Assembly: GCF_014764365.1 (NCBI RefSeq)
Contig: NZ_CP061718.1
Span: 1,550,001-1,614,000, forward strand
DNA length: 64,000 nucleotides
Direction: 5' to 3'
From: Roseococcus microcysteis
Lineage (GTDB): Bacteria; Pseudomonadota; Alphaproteobacteria; Acetobacterales; Acetobacteraceae
This document shows, one piece after another, positions 9,098 through 16,374 of this stretch. The position numbers and the translations under genes are program-made. Positions within the stretch are counted from its first letter, which is position 1, and every line of letters begins with the position of its first letter. The notes beneath the pieces were generated by a model that was given only the letters and a program-made list of their open reading frames with translations, did not search any database and was not told where the DNA came from.

Positions 9098-9382
9098 TTA
9101 TGGCACGCGCCGCTTCACCACCCCCACCGACAGCGTGGCCGCCGTCAGGTCAAACGTCGCCGCGGAGATGTTCCGCGCCATCACCCGCACCGTGTTGTTC
9201 GACCACACCGCGGCATCGAGCTCAATGAACCGCGTCGACGACACCAGCAACGCCTGCGCCAGGTCGCCCGCCCGCGCCCCGTTCACCGTGACGTCGATGA
9301 GCGATGTCGCCCCCGGCGCCAGGCTCGGCAGGTCCCAAGACACCTCGGCTGCGAACTCCCGCCGCCCCGACCCAAAGACCGG
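9098..9382 (-). pseudogene. C-terminal fragment of small phage tail protein (copy 1)
   Basis: The open frame begins directly after the stop of the truncated tail-tip gene (PVFGSGRREFAAE without a credible start). It then runs through SWDLPSLAPGATSLIDVTV and WSNNTVRVMARNISA to a stop at 9098. It matches the C-terminal half of the neighbouring copy at 8627-9078, so the N-terminal half is missing. The simplest reading is a deletion that fused the truncated tail-tip gene to the rear of this gene. A short product starting from an internal GTG at 9343 is possible but unlikely to be functional. Confidence 0.55.
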
Positions 9383-10807
9383 CTAGGGGCTGTCGCCGGC
9401 CGCGCGCTCGTCCACGGCGGGGTTCCAGTTCCAGACAGCGGGGTCCTCCTCGGACAGCGCCAGGTCCACCCCGCCATCCGGCGACAGCCGCCAGCCCGTC
9501 ACCCGCGCCGGGAAGGCCCCGACCCGGTCGAGCGCCACCGTGACCCCATCCCAGGGCCGCAGCCGCAGCGCCGACAGGTTCGCCGGAAACGCCACCTCGC
9601 GCTGGCGCCGGACCCGCTCCAGCTCGGCTTTCATCAGCCGCTGCACGGTGGCGACCGAGGTGGTGAGCGGGAACTCCAGATCGCGGTAGATCGCCTCTCC
9701 GCCATCCTCGACCACGTAGTTGGCGGCGAGCAGCGGCGGGGCGTCGGTGGGCTGCCAGTTTTTCGCGGGGTCGACATAGACGGCGCGCACCCCGTTGGGG
9801 AGATCCCGCCGCGGCCGGCTGCCCTGGATGGTGACGTCGCCGCGCAGGTCGTCCGAGGTGAGTGTGGCCGAAGGCAGCGCGGGTCCGCCCGCATGGATAA
9901 AGAACCGCCCGCCCGAGACGACCATCGCCCCGGCCATGGCGGCGACCAGCTTGCGGGTGATGGCAATCTTGCCCTCGCCGAGCGAGACGCGGCCGTTCAC
10001 GGTGTAGCGGCGCTCATGCAGACCGGCGCGGGTGCCGATCAGCTCGTCGCAGATGTTGGCGGCGGCCATGAGGGCGGGAATGTCGATGTCGTCCCAGGAG
10101 GCTTTCCAGCCAAAGGGCGCGGTGAGGTACCAGGCGAGGCAGAGCGCCGGGTTGTCGGACCAACCCACGGTGCCGGTGCGCGGGTCGAGGATGGTGTCGG
10201 CGCCCTCGACCAGGGCGGCGATGTTGGGCGGGCCGGCGGGAAAGGCCTCGGCGGTGATTTTCAGGCGCAGCGCGACATAGGCGCGACCGCGACCGCGGTG
10301 CTCGGCGATCCATTTGCCGCCGGTCTCGGCGATGAGGTTGGTATCGGCCAGCTGGTCCACTGTGCTCAGGTGCCGGTCGATCCTGACCAGCCTGGCAAAC
10401 TTCGGATCCGTGGCCAGCGTGTCGCCCAGCCAGACATCGCCAATGCCGCGGACGCGGTGCGCGGCGAGCACCACCACCGAATAGAACCAGCCATCGGCCC
10501 GGCCCTCGTCGTCCGGTGCTGAGTGGATGAACACGATGGGTCCGCCGACCTTGCAGCGGCCAAAGACGATTTGGTGCTCGGTGATGGGCTGGCGAAAGGA
10601 CTGGGTGCGGCCAGCGCCGGGGGCGGTGGCATCGTCGCCGGGCCGGGTCGGCGCGGTCGGGCGCTTGGCGGGGAAGACCGAGGCGCCGATGGAAGAGACT
10701 ACGAAGGCCGCGCCGGCGCCGACCAGCGCGCCGAGCAGGCCGCCGCCGATGGCCGCGGAGGCCACGCCGCCGGCGACGACGGCGATGAGGGGGATGGCAG
10801 CGGGCAT
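9383..10807 (-). CDS. truncated phage tail-tip (host specificity) protein, remnant
   Basis: 474 residues. A hydrophobic Gly/Ala N-terminus (about 1-45) is followed by a tail-tip/gpJ-like central region (FGRCKVGGPIVFIH, then WFYSVVVLAAHRVRG, WLGDTLA, TGTVGWSDNPALCLAWYL) and an insertion-strand-rich rear. It stops after NWNPAVDERAAGDSP. Related tip proteins continue past this point with fibronectin-like domains: the tip gene of the intact prophage is 742 residues, with WDPATEEQAVDEG at the matching place. The reading frame is intact, but the gene appears cut short by a deletion at about 9380. It starts immediately after the stop of the DUF6950-like fragment. Confidence 0.65.
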   Translation of the reverse strand: MPAAIPLIAVVAGGVASAAIGGGLLGALVGAGAAFVVSSIGASVFPAKRPTAPTRPGDDATAPGAGRTQSFRQPITEHQIVFGRCKVGGPIVFIHSAPDDEGRADGWFYSVVVLAAHRVRGIGDVWLGDTLATDPKFARLVRIDRHLSTVDQLADTNLIAETGGKWIAEHRGRGRAYVALRLKITAEAFPAGPPNIAALVEGADTILDPRTGTVGWSDNPALCLAWYLTAPFGWKASWDDIDIPALMAAANICDELIGTRAGLHERRYTVNGRVSLGEGKIAITRKLVAAMAGAMVVSGGRFFIHAGGPALPSATLTSDDLRGDVTIQGSRPRRDLPNGVRAVYVDPAKNWQPTDAPPLLAANYVVEDGGEAIYRDLEFPLTTSVATVQRLMKAELERVRRQREVAFPANLSALRLRPWDGVTVALDRVGAFPARVTGWRLSPDGGVDLALSEEDPAVWNWNPAVDERAAGDSP

Positions 10808-11077
10808 TCAGCCAATCCTCCAGGCGGTGGTGCAGGCGGTGATCGGCACGCGCAGCAGGCCCCGCGGCCCGAGGAAGGCGGCCCGCCCTGCATCCACTAC
10901 CACACCGAGCCGATCGGGCTCCGGGGCGAGTACGACATCGCCCATGCGGGCAAAGGCCGGCTGCATGCGGGAAAAGCCCGCGCTGTCGGCGGCGGCAGCG
11001 AGGTCCGGCAGCACGCGGATCTGTGGCCGGGTGCCGGTCACCGCCTCCACTGCCGCGAGGGCCCGCACCGGTGTCAC
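10808..11077 (-). pseudogene. N-terminally truncated DUF6950-like phage protein
   Basis: About 90 residues with the typical rear of the DUF6950 family that precedes tail-tip genes (FARMGDVVLAPEPDRLG, then AAFLGPRGLLRVP, ending CTTAWRIG). The Trp/Cys-containing front half (WGAADCC in the intact prophage homologue at 26812-27222) is missing. Its apparent start (a GTG at 11077) lies where MFS transporter coding begins on the other strand. The gene was therefore cut at this junction and is almost certainly non-functional. Confidence 0.6.
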
Positions 11078-11789
11078 GGAGGTGGCGGCACTGCGCTCGG
11101 CCTTCCTGCTCTACGCCCTTCTCGGGGTCGCCTGCTTCGTGGCGTATCGCGCCCTCCCGCCCTTGCCGGCCACGGACCGGCGCATCCGCCACGCGCCGCT
11201 GGGCCCCTCCCGCGGGATCGTGGTGAAGCTGGCGACGCTGTTCAGCGTAGACAGCTTCGCCGGCGGGCTCGCGGTGCAGGCGCTGCTCGCGCTCTGGCTG
11301 TTCGAACGCTTCGGTCTGTCGCTGGCGCAGGCAGGGTTGTTCTTTTTCTGGTCTGGAGTGCTGTCGGCCTTCTCCTTCCCGGTGGCTGCTTGGCTTGCGG
11401 GGCGGGTCGGGCTGATCAACACCATGGTCTACACGCACATCCCGTCGAGCCTATGCCTGATCGCGGCGGTGCTGGCGCCCTCGGTGGAGTGGGCGCTGGG
11501 CCTCTTGCTGGTGCGGGCGGCGCTGTCGCAGATGGACGTGCCGACACGCGCCTCCTACGTCATGGCCGTCGTCACGCCGGCCGAGCGGACGGCGGCGGCG
11601 AGCTTCACGGCCGTGCCGCGCAGCCTGGCGGCCGCGGCCGGGCCGGCGATCGCCGGCGCCATCATCGCGGCAGGCTATCCGACGGCGCCCTTCATCCTCT
11701 GCGGTGTGCTCAAGATCGCCTACGACCTGACGCTGCTCTGGGCCTTCCGGCACATCAGGCCGCCGGAGAAGCAAGCAGCGCGCACATGA
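11073..11789 (+). pseudogene. C-terminal half of an MFS transporter
   Basis: From about 11073 the plus strand encodes an MFS C-terminal bundle of roughly 238 residues with about six to seven membrane helices (AFLLYALLGVACFVAYRAL, then LLALWLFERFG, GLFFFWSGVLSAFSFPVA) and the conserved loop LSQMDVPTRASYVMAVVTP, to a stop at 11789. Upstream of 11073 the frame reads through the phage remnant and is not transporter-like. The N-terminal 150-200 residues are absent. The gene was interrupted or deleted when the phage/Zorya segment joined here. Its missing half may lie left of the window if the segment is a simple insertion. Confidence 0.8.
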
Positions 11790-11822
11790 CCGGCGTGCTC
11801 TGACCGAGGCAGCATCTGCTCC

Positions 11823-11843
11823 GCCTTTACGCCGCCTTTATGC
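11823..11843 (+). promoter_or_regulatory. candidate KdpE operator (11-bp direct repeat)
   Basis: Two tandem copies of GCCTTTAYGC, with TTTAC at 11826 and TTTAT at 11837, lie 11 bp apart (one helical turn). They sit about 90 bp before the first gene of the kdp unit. The enterobacterial KdpE site is also a TTTAT/TTTAC direct repeat. Function is inferred from sequence resemblance and position. Confidence 0.5.
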
Positions 11844-11932
11844 GTCGGGCCGGCATTCCGAATGGCCCCTTTGCGCCCCTCGGACGGATGGTCACCCTGA
11901 CCCGGGCGCCCTTCGTCCGGGAGGGAGCCACC

Positions 11933-12016
11933 ATGCTTGACATTCTTCTCCTCGCCCTCGGCCTCGGGGGACTCGCGCTGATGGGCCTCTACGCCCGCGC
12001 CTGCGCCCGCGTCTGA
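11933..12016 (+). CDS. 27-residue membrane peptide upstream of kdpF
   Basis: A short gene: ATG at 11933 with gaggga just upstream as ribosome-binding site, and stop at 12014-12016. The peptide is a single hydrophobic helix ([20 protein letters not shown]) ending in a short Arg-containing tail. It lies 7 bp before kdpF and is the first gene of the kdp unit. Small single-pass peptides are usual here in kdp operons, where KdpF stabilises the pump, so this may be a second KdpF-like subunit. The function is unproven. Confidence 0.55.
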   Translation: MLDILLLALGLGGLALMGLYARACARV

Positions 12017-12023
12017 GGCCGCC

Positions 12024-12110
12024 ATGCTGGACCTTGTCCTGGGCGGCGCCGTCGCGGCGTTCCTGCTCGGCTACCTCGTCTGGGCGCTGCTGCGGCCGGA
12101 GGTTCTGTGA
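12024..12110 (+). CDS. kdpF: KdpF, small subunit of K+-transporting ATPase
   Basis: 28 residues and one membrane helix ([19 protein letters not shown]) ending RPEVL, the typical KdpF form. It stabilises the KdpABC complex in the inner membrane. The stop TGA (12108-12110) overlaps the kdpA ATG at 12110 by one base, so the two are translationally coupled. Confidence 0.85.
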   Translation: MLDLVLGGAVAAFLLGYLVWALLRPEVL

Positions 12111-13794
12111 TGACCCTCACCGGCTGGGCGCAGATCGCCTTCGTCCTCACCCTCGTGCTCGTCACCGCCGTGCCGCTCGGCCGCTACATCGCGGCCGTGG
12201 CCGGGGGCGGGTGCGGTTCCTGCATCCTCTGGAGGCCGGCTTCTACCGCGCCGCCGGCGTGGACCCGGCGCAGGGCATGGGCTGGCAGCGCTATGTGCTG
12301 GCCATGCTGGCGCTGAACGCGGCGGGATTCCTGCTGCTCTACGCGCTGCTGCGGCTGCAGGGCGTGCTGCCGCTGAACCCGGCGGGGCTGCCGGGCCTCT
12401 CGCCCTGGCTCGCCTTCAACACCGCCATCAGCTTCGTCACCAACACCAACTGGCAGGCCTATAGCGGCGAGACGGCCATGTCGCACCTGTCGCAGATGGC
12501 CGGGCTCGCGGTGCAGAACTTTCTCTCGGCCGCCACGGGCATCGCGCTGGCGCTCGCGCTGACGCGCGCGCTGGCGGCGGGCGGCGTGCAGGCGCTGGGG
12601 AATTTCTGGGCGGACCTGGTGCGGATCACGCTCTACCTCCTGCTGCCGCTCGCTTTGCTGCTGGGGCTGTTGCTGGTGGCGCAGGGCGTGCCGCAGACGC
12701 TCGCGGCCGGCGCCGCGCTGGAAGGCGGCGAGGTGCTGCCGCTTGGCCCCGCCGCCTTCCAGGTGGCCATCAAGCAGCTCGGCACCAATGGCGGCGGCTT
12801 CTTCGGCGTGAACTCGGCGCATCCCTTCGAGAATCCGACGGCCCTCGCCAACCTGGCGCAGCTCTGGGCCATCCTCGCCATCCCCTTCGCGCTGACGCTG
12901 ACCTTCGGGCGGATGGTGGGCGACATGCGCCAGGGCTGGGCCCTGTTCGCGGTGATGATGATCTTCGTCGTCGCCGGCACCGCCATCACCTATGCCGCCG
13001 AGGCCGCGGGCAACCCGCTGCACATCGCCGCCGGCCTGAACCCCGCCGACGGCAACATGGAAGGCAAGGAGGTGCGGCATGGCGTGGCGCTTTCCGCGCT
13101 CTGGGCGGTGGCCACCACCGGCGCCTCCAATGGCAGCGTCAACGCCATGCATGACAGCTTCACGCCGCTGGGCGGGCTGGTGCCGATGTTCCTGATCCAG
13201 CTGGGCGAGGTGCTGCCCGGCGGCGTCGGCTCGGGCCTCTATGGCATGCTGGTCTTCGTGCTGCTGGCGGTCTTCATCGCCGGGCTGATGGTGGGGCGCA
13301 CGCCGGAATATCTCGGCAAGAAGATCCAGGCGCGCGAGGTGAAGCTTGCCATGCTGGCGGTGCTGGTGGTGCCGGTCTGCGTGCTGGGCTTCAGCGCGGT
13401 GGCGGCGGTGCTGCCGGCGGCGCTGGCCAGTGTGCAGGATGCGGGGCCGCACGGGCTGTCCGAGATCCTCTACGCCTATTCCTCGGCCGCGGGGAACAAT
13501 GGCTCGGCCTTCGCGGGGTTCGGGGCGGACACGCCCTGGATGAACACGACGCTGGGCATCGCCATGCTGCTGGGCCGCTACGCCATCATCGTGCCGGTGC
13601 TGGCCATCGCGGGCAGCTTGGCGGCCAAGCCACGCGTCGCCGCATCCACCGGCAGCTTCCCCACGCATGGGCCGCTCTTCGTGGGGCTGCTCTGCGGCGT
13701 GATCCTGATCCTGGGCGGGCTGCAATTCCTGCCCGCGCTCTTCCTCGGCCCCATCGCGGAGCATTTCGCGCTGATGGCCGGCCAGACCTTCTGA
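12110..13794 (+). CDS. kdpA: KdpA, K+-translocating subunit (apparent 1-base frameshift)
   Basis: KdpA is the channel-like, K+-selective subunit of the Kdp P-type ATPase. The N-terminus ([19 protein letters not shown], then PLGRYIAAV) is in the frame of the ATG at 12110. From about 12212 the protein continues one base out of frame ([14 protein letters not shown], then [10 protein letters not shown], the filter-type segment [20 protein letters not shown] and GNNGSAFAG) to the stop at 13794. Adding one G to the run at 12203-12207 gives a single frame of 561 residues, the normal KdpA length. The frameshift is either an assembly error or a real lesion. The rest of the gene shows no decay. Confidence 0.88.
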
Positions 13795-13804
13795 GGCAGC
13801 TGAC

Positions 13805-15822
13805 ATGAACACCATCACGGAAGCGCCGGGCCGGCCGCTGCTCGCCCGCGCGCTGCGGGACGCGGTGCTGAAGCTCAACCCCGCGCACCTCATCCGCAAC
13901 CCCGTCATCTTCGTGACGGAGGTGGTCTCCCTCCTCGTCACGCTGCTGGCGCTGCTGGCGGCCTGGCGGGGCGAACCCTGGGGCTTCCAGGCCGGCATCG
14001 CCGCCTGGCTGTGGCTGACCGTGCTCTTCGCCACCTTCGCGGAGGCGCTGGCCGAGGGCCGCGGCCGGGCCCGCGCGGAGAGCCTGCGCCGCGCCCGCGG
14101 CGAGGCCCGCGCCAAGCTCCTGGCCCGCGCCGCGGATCGCACCCAATGGCAGGACCGCGCCGCCGCCGATCTGCGCGAGGGCGACCTGATCCTCGTCGAG
14201 GCCGGCGACTTGATCCCCGCCGATGGCGAGGCCATCGAGGGCGTCGCCAGCGTGAACGAGGCCGCCGTGACGGGCGAGAGCGCGCCCGTCATCCGCGAAT
14301 CCGGCGGCGACCGCAGCGCCGTGACGGGCGGCACCACCCTGGTCTCGGACTGGCTGGTGGTGCGCGTCACCGCCGCCCCCGGCAACAGCTTCATGGACCG
14401 GATGATCGCGCTGGTGGAGAGCGCCTCCCGCCAGAAGACGCCCAATGAGGTCGCGCTGGACATCCTGCTGGCGGGCATGACCATAGTTTTCCTCATCGCG
14501 GTCGCGACCATCGTGGGGCTGGCCAGCTTCCACGCCACGCCGCCCTCGGTGCCGGTGCTGGCGGCGCTGCTGGTCACGCTGATTCCGACCACCATCGGCG
14601 GGCTGCTGTCCGCCATCGGCATCGCTGGGATGGACCGGCTGGTGCGCTTCAACGTCGTCGCCACCTCCGGCCGCGCGGTGGAGGCGGCGGGCGATGTGGA
14701 CGTGCTGCTGCTGGACAAGACCGGCACCATCACGCTCGGCAACCGCCAGGCCGCGAGCTTCATCCCCGCCCCGGGTGTGACCGAGCGCGAACTGGCCGAG
14801 GCCGCCGTCCTGGCCTCGCTGGCCGACGAAACGCCGGAGGGCCGCTCCATCCTCGTGCTGGCGCGCGAGAAGCACGGCGTGGCGGCGGAGGCGGTGCCCG
14901 AGGGCGCCACCATCATCCCCTTCACCGCGCAGACCCGCGTCTCGGGCCTCGACCTGCCCGGGCGCGGCAGCTTCCGCAAGGCGGCGGCCGACCGCATGGC
15001 CGACGCCACCCCGCCCGCCTTGGCCGACGCCGTCACGCGCATTGCCCGCGCGGGCGCGACGCCGCTGGTGGTGGCGCGCGACGGCCAGGTGCTGGGCGCG
15101 ATCGCGCTGAAGGACGTGATCAAGCCGGGTACCCGCGAACGCTTCGACGCGCTGCGCCGCATGGGCATCCGAACCGTCATGGTCACGGGCGATAACCGCC
15201 TCACCGCCGCCGCCATCGCCGCCGAGGCGGGCGTGGATGATTTCCTCGCGGAGGCCACGCCCGAGGACAAGCTGAACTACATCCGCCGCGCCCAGGCCGA
15301 GGGCCGCCTCGTCGCCATGGCCGGTGACGGCACCAATGACGCGCCGGCGCTCGCGCAGGCGGATGTCGGCCTGGTCATGCAGACCGGCACCCAGGCCGCG
15401 CGCGAGGCCGGCAACATGGTGGACCTGGACAGCGACCCCACCAAGCTCATCGAGGTGGTGGAGATCGGCAAGCAGCTTCTGATCACCCGCGGCGCGCTGA
15501 CCACCTTCTCCATCGCGAATGACGTGGCGAAGTACTTCGCTATCCTGCCCGCCATCTTCGTCGCGCAATATCCGGGGCTGGGGGCGCTGAACGTCATGGA
15601 CCTCACCAGCCCGGAAAGCGCCATCCTCTCCGCCGTCATCTTCAACGCGCTCATCATCGTGGCGCTGGTGCCGCTGGCGCTGCGCGGCGTGGGGCGTGGC
15701 GGCCTGGGCGCGGCGGCGCTGCTGCGGCGGAACCTCGCGGTCTATGGGCTGGGGGGCTGCTGGTGCCCTTCCTCGGCATCAAGGCCATTGACCTGTGTCT
15801 CACCTTCCTGGGGATCGTCTGA
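13805..15822 (+). CDS. kdpB: KdpB, ATPase subunit (apparent 1-base frameshift near the end)
   Basis: KdpB is the catalytic P-type ATPase subunit. It has the phosphorylation motif [10 protein letters not shown] (about residue 305), the TGES loop ([15 protein letters not shown]), MVTGDN, and the hinge [16 protein letters not shown]. In the raw sequence the frame slips at the G6 run 15751-15756 (codons GLGGCWCP). One extra G restores the family C-terminus [16 protein letters not shown] and a stop at 15820-15822, for 672 residues, the usual size. Without correction the frame runs on into kdpC to 15955. kdpC follows 3 bp later. The matching defect in kdpA suggests homopolymer miscalling. Confidence 0.9.
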
Positions 15823-15825
15823 ACC

Positions 15826-16365
15826 ATGTGGACCCTGCTTCGTCCCGCCCTGGTGCTGCTGGGCGGATTCACGCTGCTGCTGGGCCTTCTGGTCCCGCTT
15901 GGCTTCACCGGTGTCGCGCAGGCGCTGTTCCCGCGCGAGGCCAATGGCAGCCTGATCGTGCGGGAGGGGCGCGTGGTCGGCTCCGACCTCGTCGTGCGGC
16001 GCATGGAGGGGCCCGAATGGTTCCAGCCCCGCCCCTCCGGCGATGCGGAAGGCGATGGGCCGAGCAACCTCGGCGCCACCAGCGCCGCCCTGCTGGCGGC
16101 GGTGCGCGCCCGGGTGGATGGCCAGCGCGACGTGCCGGCCGATGCGGCGACGGCCTCGGGCTCCGGCCTCGACCCGCACATCAGCCCGGCCAATGCCGCG
16201 CGCCAGGTGGCCCGCGTGGCTGCGGCGCGCGGCCTGCCGCCCGCCCAGGTGCAGGCGCTGGTGGACCGCCACACGGAACCCCGCCTGCTGGGCTTCCTGG
16301 GTGAGCCGCGGGTGAATGTGCTGCGGCTGAACCTCGCCCTGGGTGCGCCCGTGGCGCCGCGCTAG
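15826..16365 (+). CDS. kdpC: KdpC, stabilising subunit of K+-transporting ATPase
   Basis: 179 residues, intact. One N-terminal membrane helix (about 5-30) precedes a periplasmic domain with the family motifs [23 protein letters not shown] and a C-terminal NVLRLNLAL. KdpC joins KdpA and KdpB and raises ATP affinity. It starts 3 bp after the corrected kdpB stop and ends 9 bp before kdpD, which has a good aaaaggga ribosome-binding site. Confidence 0.95.
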   Translation: MWTLLRPALVLLGGFTLLLGLLVPLGFTGVAQALFPREANGSLIVREGRVVGSDLVVRRMEGPEWFQPRPSGDAEGDGPSNLGATSAALLAAVRARVDGQRDVPADAATASGSGLDPHISPANAARQVARVAAARGLPPAQVQALVDRHTEPRLLGFLGEPRVNVLRLNLALGAPVAPR

Positions 16366-16374
16366 AAAAGGGAG

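Larger units (their letters stand above)
8627..11077 (-). mobile_element. remnant of an older prophage (tail-tip module)
   Basis: Four consecutive minus-strand pieces keep the order of a siphovirus tail tip: a truncated DUF6950-like protein, a truncated tail-tip protein, and two fragments of a small tail protein that share the SWDLPSL-PGAT and WSNNTVRV motifs. Each is truncated or frameshifted. No integrase, terminase or capsid gene accompanies them. The right end meets the MFS fragment at about 11073. The left end meets the Zorya locus after 90 bp of non-coding DNA (8537-8626). The pieces differ from the counterparts in the intact prophage at 20-58 kb, so this is a separate element. Confidence 0.8.

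Noticed and set aside
12184-15270. 1028-residue minus-strand open frame across kdpA/kdpB
   Set aside because: It lies antisense to two certain genes with strong family motifs. Its His/Arg/Ser-rich composition is typical of the reverse frame in GC-rich DNA.
13586-15568. 660-residue minus-strand frame within kdpB
   Set aside because: Same reason: a shadow of kdpB with a low-complexity His/Gly/Arg composition.
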